From positions 4,712,001 to 4,776,000 of the forward strand of contig NC_003281.10 in assembly GCF_000002985.6 (NCBI RefSeq): a stretch of DNA of 64,000 nucleotides. Reading direction: 5' to 3'. Source of the DNA: Caenorhabditis elegans. Lineage: Eukaryota > Nematoda > Chromadorea > Rhabditida > Rhabditidae. Made by a program: the position numbers and the translations under genes. Numbering within the stretch: the stretch's first letter is position 1; the number at the start of each line of letters is the position of its first letter. Positions 37,324-47,802 of the stretch are shown here, in pieces. The notes beneath the pieces were generated by a model. The model worked only from the letters and a program-made list of their open reading frames with translations, ran no database searches and was not told the origin of the DNA.

Positions 37324-39045
37324 TGGGATGATGCAAGTGAATTTCTCGTCATTTCTCGACAATTTTTTTGCAATGCAAGTGTGCGGAGAAATGACGAGAA
37401 ATGACGTGAAATTCGCAATTTCTCCGCATTTCTCGACATCCACACATACCGTAGTTGGTGACGTTGTTGGCGGCAAATCGCGGCGAGACCCGCTGTGTCG
37501 ATTTACGAGGATATATCTAATGTTAGTTTTTCGCAATAAACTTGGTTTTTCTGTCGTTCTTGTTCAATTTTCGTGATCTTTTCGCAGTTTTTACTCTTTT
37601 TCATGTATATTTATTGAATTCAATATCGTACTTTTCAATTCTCTGCGCAGTCAAACGTCATTTTTAGTTTTATAGCTATTTTCGGTGGCTTAAAGAAAAA
37701 AAATTTAAATTTTCCTTTTCAGAGCTCGATATTGCTCCAGTCTGGAAATGATTTGTTGATGTCGTCAGCGCGATGAATTCCGTCACATAAAATATGTACA
37801 AAATCGTCAATAACGATCAGAACAAGATATTGGTCATCGCGTAAGTTCAAAAAGTGAATAGCTGGATTATGAATATAATTTCAGAAAGTCAAATGCTCAA
37901 TCTCTGCGGAAGACTTTTCTACACTCGTGCCTTCCGAAAATGTCGCTCTCTCAGCCTTGGTCGCATAGTTTTGAAATCTGTCAAGGTATCCCGAATGGTT
38001 TTCGCTTTAGTTTCATTCTTATTAAATTATAGAACACAATACGCAGAAGCGCATCAGCTATTCACGGCTACATCGATCAATTGGACGTCTCCGTGTATTC
38101 CTAACAGATGATAACTCTATATTGAAATCAACAAATAAATTTATTAAAATGTATATTTTAGTATTTTCCACAGTTATCATGGCACAATCATACTCCTGGG
38201 CAAAAAAATACAACAGTCGATTTGGCTTGTTCATAGAAAGTCAGTACTTCCAAAATGTTCTAGCTCCGCAGGCAGCTGAAATATGAAAAACTTGTCAACT
38301 AAAAAGTTGTTAGAAATAGAATTGTCAACAAGTTACATAGTGTATCTTTTTGCCATCTTGCATGGCTGAGCAGGTAGGAGCGCCTAATTATGAGTCAAAT
38401 ATCACTAATTTTGACTGATGATATCTCCGTACTCTGCACAGAAAACAATAAACTATCAAACCTGAAACATGTTCCATAACAAACTGAAAAAGTTTGTAGT
38501 TGACAATTTTTTGATATCTTGCATGCCCGATGTGGGACATGACTTCGAAAAACTGTCATAGTAGGTAGATCAGTTAGAGGAATAGAGGTTTTTACAGTTT
38601 CTTAGTTTTCGAAAGCACCACATTTGGCAAAAAAGTACATAGATACAGTTAGGGAAACATATTTTTACAATATCTGATAAATATTTGACAAATTTTGAAA
38701 AAAAAATTTTGGATTTTTTTTAAAATAAAAAATCCAAAGGGTCCCCCTTATGAAAATTTTCTAAAATTTTTTCGAAAAATTTTTTTGAAAACTTTTCTAA
38801 GTTTGTTCATATGTTATAGAAAAATGTAAATTTGAATGTTTTTTTTAAGTTTCGATGTTCAGAGCACGATTTCAGACGAAAACCTGGGGTTCAGTAGAAC
38901 CCCTAAGTTCAAAAAACGCATTTCCTTTGGATGCGTATATCTTTGTTGAAAAATTTTTTCTGACAAAGTGATCAACTACAAAGTTGTTTATTTTAATCTA
39001 AAGTACAACTTTGTAGTTGATGGTTATTCTTCAAAAAATTTGATG
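37324..39045. repeat. left arm of a giant near-perfect inverted repeat (1722 bp)
   Basis: Begins TGGGATGATGCAAGTG and ends ...TTTGATG. Read backwards on the other strand it matches 39119-40830 wherever I compared. The only difference I found is one extra 10-bp unit (GAGAAATGAC) near 37390-37405, which accounts exactly for the 1722 versus 1712 bp lengths. Positions after that unit map as x to 78164 minus x. The arm also has an internal short hairpin (ATCAACTACAAAGTTGT ... ACAACTTTGTAGTTGAT) near the centre. Confidence 0.95.
37794..38286 (+). CDS. possible small spliced gene in the left inverted-repeat arm
   Basis: Exons 37794-37840, 37885-37985 and 38033-38286 join in one frame into a 133-aa chain starting MYKIVNNDQNKILVIA. 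Introns are 44 and 47 nt with a perfect GTAAGT...TTTCAG pair and a GTATCC...TTATAG pair, the normal size in this genome. Another reading of exons 2-3 starts at ATG 37893 and stops at about 38104 (ending QLDVSVYS), followed by AATAAA at 38131; I cannot decide between them. No family recognised. Transcription would run toward the arm centre and, if it read through, would yield a fold-back RNA. Confidence 0.35.
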
Positions 39046-39118
39046 ATCGAGATATGAACAGAAAAAGACGAAGAAAATACAGGCATGAAACTGCCGCAAT
39101 TAACACAACTTTATCGAC
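39046..39118. other. 73-bp spacer of the giant inverted repeat
   Basis: Unique sequence between the arms, not self-complementary. It contains a purine-rich stretch (GAACAGAAAAAGACGAAGAAAATACAG) and no gene. Such a short loop between 1.7-kb arms is unexpected for stable DNA. Confidence 0.8.
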
Positions 39119-40830
39119 CATCAAATTTTTTGAAGAATAACCATCAACTACAAAGTTGTACTTTAGATTAAAATAAACAACTTTGTAGTTGATCACTTTG
39201 TCAGAAAAAATTTTTCAACAAAGATATACGCATCCAAAGGAAATGCGTTTTTTGAACTTAGGGGTTCTACTGAACCCCAGGTTTTCGTCTGAAATCGTGC
39301 TCTGAACATCGAAACTTAAAAAAAACATTCAAATTTACATTTTTCTATAACATATGAACAAACTTAGAAAAGTTTTCAAAAAAATTTTTCGAAAAAATTT
39401 TAGAAAATTTTCATAAGGGGGACCCTTTGGATTTTTTATTTTAAAAAAAATCCAAAATTTTTTTTTCAAAATTTGTCAAATATTTATCAGATATTGTAAA
39501 AATATGTTTCCCTAACTGTATCTATGTACTTTTTTGCCAAATGTGGTGCTTTCGAAAACTAAGAAACTGTAAAAACCTCTATTCCTCTAACTGATCTACC
39601 TACTATGACAGTTTTTCGAAGTCATGTCCCACATCGGGCATGCAAGATATCAAAAAATTGTCAACTACAAACTTTTTCAGTTTGTTATGGAACATGTTTC
39701 AGGTTTGATAGTTTATTGTTTTCTGTGCAGAGTACGGAGATATCATCAGTCAAAATTAGTGATATTTGACTCATAATTAGGCGCTCCTACCTGCTCAGCC
39801 ATGCAAGATGGCAAAAAGATACACTATGTAACTTGTTGACAATTCTATTTCTAACAACTTTTTAGTTGACAAGTTTTTCATATTTCAGCTGCCTGCGGAG
39901 CTAGAACATTTTGGAAGTACTGACTTTCTATGAACAAGCCAAATCGACTGTTGTATTTTTTTGCCCAGGAGTATGATTGTGCCATGATAACTGTGGAAAA
40001 TACTAAAATATACATTTTAATAAATTTATTTGTTGATTTCAATATAGAGTTATCATCTGTTAGGAATACACGGAGACGTCCAATTGATCGATGTAGCCGT
40101 GAATAGCTGATGCGCTTCTGCGTATTGTGTTCTATAATTTAATAAGAATGAAACTAAAGCGAAAACCATTCGGGATACCTTGACAGATTTCAAAACTATG
40201 CGACCAAGGCTGAGAGAGCGACATTTTCGGAAGGCACGAGTGTAGAAAAGTCTTCCGCAGAGATTGAGCATTTGACTTTCTGAAATTATATTCATAATCC
40301 AGCTATTCACTTTTTGAACTTACGCGATGACCAATATCTTGTTCTGATCGTTATTGACGATTTTGTACATATTTTATGTGACGGAATTCATCGCGCTGAC
40401 GACATCAACAAATCATTTCCAGACTGGAGCAATATCGAGCTCTGAAAAGGAAAATTTAAATTTTTTTTCTTTAAGCCACCGAAAATAGCTATAAAACTAA
40501 AAATGACGTTTGACTGCGCAGAGAATTGAAAAGTACGATATTGAATTCAATAAATATACATGAAAAAGAGTAAAAACTGCGAAAAGATCACGAAAATTGA
40601 ACAAGAACGACAGAAAAACCAAGTTTATTGCGAAAAACTAACATTAGATATATCCTCGTAAATCGACACAGCGGGTCTCGCCGCGATTTGCCGCCAACAA
40701 CGTCACCAACTACGGTATGTGTGGATGTCGAGAAATGCGGAGAAATTGCGAATTTCACGTCATTTCTCCGCACACTTGCATTGCAAAAAAATTGTCGAGA
40801 AATGACGAGAAATTCACTTGCATCATCCCA
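39119..40830. repeat. right arm of the giant inverted repeat (1712 bp)
   Basis: Reverse complement of 37324-39045 apart from the missing 10-bp unit. Ends ...CTTGCATCATCCCA. No obvious target-site duplication: the left flank reads AACTATTC and the right flank TTACTGTA. Confidence 0.95.
39878..40370 (-). CDS. mirror copy of the small spliced gene, right arm
   Basis: Exons 40370-40324, 40279-40179 and 40131-39878 are the exact mirror of the left-arm model and would encode the same 133 residues. On the plus strand of this arm there is also an open segment 40303-40445 preceded by an AATCCAG acceptor, reading DDQYLVLIVIDDFVHILC and ending NIEL-stop, so the true coding strand is unsettled. Confidence 0.35.
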
Positions 40831-41015
40831 TTACTGTAATTTTTGAAAGCTTACATAAGAGGAAAATGGGATTACGATTTTAATCTCGTCTATTGGCACA
40901 AGTAATATTCATTAAATTCTTTAAAACGTTCGCCGTCCCTGTACATGGTCTTAATAACTGTTGACTTTTCTTATATATAAATTTGTTCAATAACCTCATA
41001 ACATAGTTAACAAGG

Positions 41016-41021
41016 TTTATT
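41016..41021 (-). terminator. AATAAA polyadenylation signal of rps-0
   Basis: TTTATT on the plus strand, reading AATAAA 29 bp after the rps-0 stop. Confidence 0.7.
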
Positions 41022-41049
41022 TCAAAGAACCAACATTGTAACAAATTGA

Positions 41050-42046
41050 TTACCAGTTAGACTGGGTTGGAGCGTTGGCCCACTCTTCGGTGGTCTTGGT
41101 CTCGGCAGTCCAGGTAGCGGTCTCAGCGGCCCAATCGTCAACCTTTCCTCCTTGGGTGGTGAAGTCGATGTCAGTTGGTTGTTGGTATTCTTGAGCCTCA
41201 GCAACATCAGCGTGAGCTCCAGTCTCCTCCTTCTCGGTCTCAGTTGGGTCACGGTAGAAGTAAAGATCTGGCATGATTTCCTTTCCTTCGAGGACGAATC
41301 CGGTTTGACGGGAGATCTTTCCACGGAGAATGAGGATCTCGCGAGCGAGCATCCACCACATAAGTCCGATTGAGCGTTCTCCCTACAATTCAAATACATA
41401 TTTACATTTTTTATAAATTAAATATATACCTTGTTGTTGCATGGAACTCCGATGTCGATCAACTTGAGTGGAGACTCGGTGTTGACGAAGGAGATGACTG
41501 GAACTCCGACGTAGGAAGCCTCAGTGACAGCCTAAATTTTAAATAATTAGAAAAAACAACTATTTAGAAAAGTCTTACCTGATGATCGATACGTGGGTCA
41601 GAGATGACGAGAAGTCTTGGCTCCTTGAAGGTCTTTTGGATCTGGTTGGTAAGACATCCTGGAGAGAAACGTCCGAAGATGGCGGTAGCTCCGGTATGAG
41701 CAGCGAACTTGAGAAGAGCACGCTGGGCGTATGGTCTAGCCGAAACAACGACGACATCAGCTGGGTTCTCAACAGCGGCGATAGCGCGGGCAGCGAGAAG
41801 AAGCTTCTCCCAGGTCTTCTTGACGTTGATGATATTTGGTCCTGTAATGATAATTGTTATAATTTTATTAAATAATTCACAAGAAAAATGAATTGAATTT
41901 TTTTTAAACTAACCGTCAAAACGTCTCTTGTAGACGTATTGCTGCATTTGGAAGTTAAGATTGGTGGATCCCAAATGGGCCTGGGTAGCAAGAAGCTTCA
42001 TAACATCCTCCTCAGTGAGGGCGGAATGAGCGGCACCGCCTGACAT
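41050..42046 (-). CDS. rps-0: RPS-0, small ribosomal subunit protein uS2 (SA / laminin-receptor type)
   Basis: Structural protein of the 40S subunit, needed for 18S rRNA 3' maturation. Exons 42046-41914, 41841-41579, 41531-41430 and 41382-41050, exactly 276 aa, the length I remember for the worm protein. Conserved segments: [67 protein letters not shown], and [19 protein letters not shown]. The acidic C-terminal tail with WAA and [10 protein letters not shown] is typical of metazoan SA. Codon use is strongly biased (CTC, ATC, GGA, AAG), as expected for a highly expressed gene. Confidence 0.98.
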
Positions 42047-42618
42047 ATTACCTTAAAATTCAAAAATTAATTTCAGATCAGTCATAACCAAGAAAACAAA
42101 ATAAACGTTAGGACAGAAAATTCAAATTAATTAAAAATTATGCTGAATAAGAAAATTACATGCAAAGCCTTATTTTCCTCATAGAAACAGTTGAATAACA
42201 TATTTTTTAATTGAAAACATAGCAAAATTCGTGGTAAAATTTGTCAAAACCTTGGAAAAAATCGAAAAAAGAACATTTCCCGATGCATTTTCCTATTTCT
42301 CGTTGCCGACAACGTATAAACGTTGAATACTCAGTCAACGAATTTGGCTGCTGGCTTGGACTCTCGCACGGAAGAGACGCGTGTGTAGATTTACGACGAA
42401 AGCAAAAATTAATTAAAATATTGAATTTGTCATTTTTGATGTTTTTTTCTTAAATATGACAATTTTGAATTGAATTACGGAAAAATTTATTAATAAATTC
42501 AGAAGCGAACATCGTTCCTTAAGGGTAAATTGATTCTCAATTTATTAGTTGTTGCCTTATCAGAAAACTGACTTCGAAATTTTTCAGATATTACCACAAT
42601 GCGCACAACCATCAAGAC
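42047..42618. promoter_or_regulatory. divergent promoter region rps-0 / TBC gene
   Basis: 572 bp between divergent starts. A TTTTTCAG acceptor at 42580-42587 precedes the TBC-gene ATG and is a likely spliced-leader site. The AT-rich rest has no supported gene. Confidence 0.45.
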
Positions 42619-44780
42619 ATGAATTCACCGGGAGTATCAGCAAATTTCTTCATTCCTCTCAGGTGCATAATATGGGGATATAAAATATTAAAGAATTTAT
42701 GTGTTCAGCTTTGATGCGACGTCACTAATCAAATATAAGCTTTCTGATGATCTCCTAGCAAGAGTCGCTGCATCAGGCTCCTTGCGTTCATCTTCATGTA
42801 GATCAGCTGTTTGGAGGGTATTAGTTTCGGCATTTCTAAATTAGTCTTCAAAAGTCAATTGATTACAGCTTGTTCTTCGATGTTTGCCGTATGAAACAAG
42901 TGATTGGGAAATAAGCTTATCACGTAGTCGGAATCTTTACCGAGCTCACAAGGAAAATCATTTAATTGACCCACACGATACAAAGTTTTCTCAAGATCCT
43001 GAATTCAACAATCCACTTGCCTCTATTGAGCAAAATCCATGGAATACATTTTTCGAGGACAATGATCTTCGTGACATTATCGGCAAAGATGTTTCACGAA
43101 CTTTTCCGGAAATTGAGTTCTTTCAAAACACAAGTATTCGGCAAATGATGTCAGATATTCTTTTGGTTTATGCAAAGGAGCATCCTTTTGTAAATTATCG
43201 TCAAGGAATGCACGAAATTCTGGCACCGCTAATTTTCGTGATATATTCGGACAATGAAGCATTTCAACATGCAAAAGAGAATGATGAGTTGAAAATGCTA
43301 ACGGTGGAAGAAGAAGATATTTTGAATTGCTTATTTTGTAAAGAATACCTCGAACAGGATAGCTAGTGAGTGAATAAATTTCAATCATTATTGATAATAT
43401 ATTTTTAGTAATCTGTTTTGTTCGGTGATGTTAGAAGTATCAAGATGGTATGAAGAACCAACAGTCACTGAGAGTCCAAAGCGTCCAATTCCAAAGGAAC
43501 CGTACATGAGGGTGCAAGATTCCGCTCCTGCATCTCGTTTGATGGAAGATCTAATTGATATTGGAAATCTTCTACACGAAATCGATCCCACCCTTGCCAA
43601 ACATCTTAGTACTCTTGATATACCACCACAACTTTATGGAATGTGAGTTATTTTATTTTTGAAAATATTTAATTAAAATATTTACAGTCGTTGGCTTCGC
43701 TTATTATTTGGCCGAGAACTTCCTCTACACGATTTGCTTTTTCTATGGGATGTACTTCTGATTGATCGGCCAATTGCCCCATTAGCCAAATGCATGTTTG
43801 TTTCGTTGTTAGTTCAGATCAGACATCTTTGTAAGTTGTTAAATCGATAAAAAATTTGAAGACAAAGCTTCTTTACAGTATTGTCATCAGACTACGGTGG
43901 ATGTCTTCAATATCTCATGAGATATCCTCCGATAGCAGATATCGACTCATTCGTGAAATTAGCCAGACACTATAGGAATCCTAAAGTATATTAAATGAAA
44001 CATAGTCATAAAAAATAATATTTTTTTCAGAAAAATGCAAAACCAATGATAAAATCAAACAACTTTTCACATATCACGGTTGCTGGAAGCAGTCATCCAA
44101 ACAGAACTCAACGTCCTCAAAGACCTCCAGCAGCAGTTAATTCAAAGAATGATGGCGCAGAGTCACCCTCAACCATTCTCGCGCTTGCTCCAGTATTTCA
44201 AAAAGTGAAGAACACAATTCGTGATCGTTCGAACACCGTTTCGGGTCCATCTTCACCACGGAGATCAAATGAGCCGCTAAGAGAACCATTGAGGACTCCC
44301 CAAAAGAAAGATAACTGGGCAAATGAAGTACAAATGATGGAAGAGCAGGTTTCAACTCTCCAGACTCGACTGAATGAACAGGATATGATGTGTTGTCAAG
44401 TTTCTAAGGCATTAGGTAATGGATATTATCAACCTTCAAATCTTTTAGCCAATATAATGTTACAAATTCTTTGAATTCCAAAATCATTTTTCAGAAATAT
44501 ATGCCGAGGATGTTCGAAATGCGAAATCTAGTGAGCTATGCGCAGTACTTTCTCAAAATCTTTTGGAACTCAGTAAAACATTGATGTCCATCAAAACTGT
44601 CCCCGTTGGTACGAGTCCTCCAAAACATAGTCGAAACGGAATTTCTGATATTCAGCCAAAGGTATTATGCGATGATAAATGTTTTAATAACCTTAAGAAT
44701 TTTTTCAGCCACGGGATTCACAACCAATTCGACAACATAACGAAATGGTTGATATGGCAACAAAACGCCCTCCATTGTAA
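42619..44780 (+). CDS. rbg-3: TBC-domain Rab GTPase-activating protein, TBC1D5-like
   Basis: Exons: 42619-42662, 42709-42817, 42869-43365, 43409-43642, 43688-43830, 43879-43985, 44031-44415, 44495-44661 and 44709-44780; 585 aa. The TBC catalytic motif IIGKDVSRTFPEIEFFQ carries the arginine finger, and VNYRQGMHEILAP carries the glutamine finger. The split TBC domain with a long insert, followed by IRWLRLLFGRELPLHDLLFLWDVL, is the TBC1D5 arrangement, a GAP for Rab7 acting with retromer. The C-terminal half is Pro/Ser-rich with a short coiled coil (MEEQVSTLQTRLNEQ). The family is clear; the gene symbol is from memory of this locus. Confidence 0.88.
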
Positions 44781-45301
44781 CAATGATGTATTTATTATTT
44801 ATTTGAATATATTTCTCCAATATCTTGTAATTTCTGGTTGATGTACATAGTGTCGTTCCTTTCACCCAATTTATTTTTTTGACTTACCAGTTTCATTTTT
44901 CTTTATGACCTCTATCGCTTGCCATACCAAAAACTCCAACGGAGTTCCAAAGATTTTAGACCTGTGACTTATTATCGTACTTTGTATACAAATTTAAAAT
45001 AAATACAAGCACATTCCAATTTACTGTTTTTTCTGACTTACAGATATCCTCGTATGCAACTAAACGTTTTAAGTCTGTTGAGGTTCTATTTTTCTTTCAT
45101 TTTTGTACTTGAAAGTTTTCTATGCTTTTATTTTTGAATGTCCGCCAACATCGGAAAATGCGCCAAGCACTGGCTGGCGCATCGCTTGCCATTTGCTTGC
45201 GCATTTCCCGTGACGACGCGCGCGCGAAATTCGATTGCATTTCATTTTGTGTTGCAGCGGGAGGCATTCTCAACTAATCTGGATTATAATTATCTGCTGC
45301 A
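44781..45301. other. intergenic, 521 bp
   Basis: Left half is 3' UTR-like with AATAAA near 44996. The right half contains GC-rich DNA (ACGACGCGCGCGCGAAATTC near 45213) and a TGGCGCATCGCTTGCC / GCTTGCGCATTTCC partial repeat, probably promoter of the F-box/LRR gene. Confidence 0.4.
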
Positions 45302-47544
45302 ATGATGCTGCCAAACAGTTTCGCACACTTCGGACACAACTTTCCCCAACCGTCACACTTTTCGTTACAAGATCTACGCGATGATGAATTCGTGCAGGTG
45401 AGTTTTCGAGTTTCGATAACATTTCCTCGTGATTTATTTATTTTAAGAATTCTGCATTGCTACAACTCAAAGACAGCATACTCGATATTATTGTGGAACA
45501 TGTGCCGCTGAAAGACCGCCTACTAAAACTTCGCCCCGTGTGCCATCGGTTGTCAGATTCGGTGAAACGGTCTGTGAAATCCGTCGAATTTCTCCGCGAT
45601 GAGCTAGATTATTGCGATGACGCGAAGATTTCGTTTTTTCTTGCTGTGTACGGAAAGAATGTACAACATATGAACTACGACCTATTTCGATCCTGCTCTC
45701 TACGAGAGTATACACAATGGTCATGGCGGCAGTCAGTCATATCATCGGTTACCAGGTGTCCACAGTTGAAACAGCTGGATATTCTCATATGCTGTCGTCA
45801 TCGGTTGAGAGATGGAGATTTACAAGTTATTTTTAAACAATGTAATCAATTAGAGGAGTTGAGAATGGATGCTAGCTACATCAATGGACATTGTTTTTCA
45901 GTAAGTCTTACTTTTACAAAAACTAACACTTATAATAAAGCAAATTGATTGTCGTGAATCTTGATCGGCGTGTTTATTTTACCCGCGTTGATTGTAAAGG
46001 CCGACATATATCAAAATTTGACATTAATGCTGGAAGTTTCTGAAATAGTTCCATTTTTCTTCCAATTATTTCAAATGTCAAACAAACCAGAAATTATGGT
46101 AGCTCTGATAAGTTCAATTGTTATTTCAGAAAGCTCCACAAACTCTACGAAAACTTGAACTGGAATGCTGCCAAACTTTGAATAAACAAGGCTTCATTGG
46201 AATGTGCTCTCGGCTTTTTAAACTTCAGACGCTGCATGTATCACTGATGCAATGCATTGACGAACAATTGATAAAACGAATCGGAGATATGAAGAGCTTG
46301 AAAAATCTCTCAGTTGTTGCTGATCCAGATCAGAAGATGAACCAGTTCAGACTCGCTGAAATTCGTCGGCTTTCAAAGCTCACAACACTTTGTCTTGATG
46401 GTGTCAATAATGTCACTGATAAGTTTCTCGGCGATCTCAGCGATTTATCAACGTCACCTGCTGGCTCGAGCATTGAACATCTTTCTCTATCATTCTGTAA
46501 GAATATTGGTTCAAATGGAATTTCGAAGTTGAAAACTCTTCCAAATTTGAAAAGCTTAAACTTGGACGGAGTGTCAAAAAGAGACATATCAACTGGTTTA
46601 GAAGCAATCGGACAGGCTGGACGACTTGAAAGATTGCTGGTTTCGGAAGACACTTATGTCAATCCTAAAACGATTGCGGAGTTTGTGAACACATGTGAGA
46701 GCTTGCGGACGTTAGATATTTCTGGAAATCATCGACTTAAAGACAAGTCATTTGCAGAACAAGTGGTACGTGTTAATTAATTTTAGTATTTGTCCTGAAT
46801 TCAATTTTTTCAGTACAGCGCCAGAGCCTTCTCATTCGGAAAACCAATGGTTATTCTAACGGATTTCAAATCAATGTGGCGTCAGTTACCTCCATTCTCC
46901 TATCAAAGCCGCGTCGAAATCGTTAACATCAATGATCGTTACCCGGAAGAATACGTAGAGTCCTTGTCAGTGAATACAGCGCAACAGATTCCTCGTGGAC
47001 ATTTGATACCAGACCTTCGGCGAGGAAATCGCTATAAAATGCTTGACATTGCGTTGAACACTTCCGGAGAGCAGCTAGTTGATCCCTCCATCTTCGAGCA
47101 ACACGACCAGGAAAATCAAGCTCCATCATTTTCTCCCCCTGGTCCTCTAGCTGTATTGTCTGAAAAAGAGCAAGAAGAGCTCGCTCGCATGTTAATGGAG
47201 ATTCAGCCACCTTTCCAAGTGAGTTTTATTTAATCAAAAATGATTTTTCAATTCGTTTATTTTAGAATGCTGATTGGTTGAATTATGACCCATATGGAAT
47301 GTCAAATGTCTTCCAACCTTCTTATACCGACTTTGAAAATAGCATCACAGTCGGATCAGCAGGAGCACCAGGACCACCAAAAGAAAAAGGATCCGATAAA
47401 ATTTTGAAGCATTCTCGTCCGAGCCGACCAAAACGGCAAGCACAAAAGGAACGAGTTCAACAAAGACGATCAGGAAATATTCAAAAGCCAGTTGTTCCAC
47501 AAGGACCATCATTCACAGACGATGATTTCCCACCACTTGGATGA
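45302..47544 (+). CDS. F-box and leucine-rich-repeat protein
   Basis: Exons: 45302-45397, 45448-45900, 46130-46765, 46814-47218 and 47266-47544; 622 aa, phases consistent. Residues ~36-75 match an F-box (LKDSILDIIVEHVPLKDRLL...PVCHRLSD). From ~120 to ~410 run irregular LRRs: CPQLKQLDIL, CNQLEELRMD, PQTLRKLELECC, LSKLTTLCLDGVNNVTD, IEHLSLSFCKNIG, LPNLKSLNLDG, CESLRTLDIS. Such proteins are substrate receptors of SCF ubiquitin ligases. The C-terminus is different: a Pro-rich segment and a basic tract (RPSRPKRQAQKERVQQRR) ending in SFTDDDFPPLG, a short motif seen in RNA-associated proteins. That tail is unusual for an FBXL protein. Confidence 0.8.
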
Positions 47545-47802
47545 TTGCGAAACCCATTTCAGTTATTTTCTACGTTCTCATTATTGTATGTTATTTATCT
47601 AGAAAATGCCTATTCAGGTGAAGTGTTAAACTAATATTTTTTAACGTGCCTAATGATAAACACGTGTTCTTCCAATTAATAATCATCTCATTTTTTTATT
47701 TGCGAACTAATCATAAATGTTTCACATTAAATAGCCGTATTACGAAAAACGTTCATTGAAACAATTAAAACACAAAAAAGGGGGAATTATAATTACGAAA
47801 TA

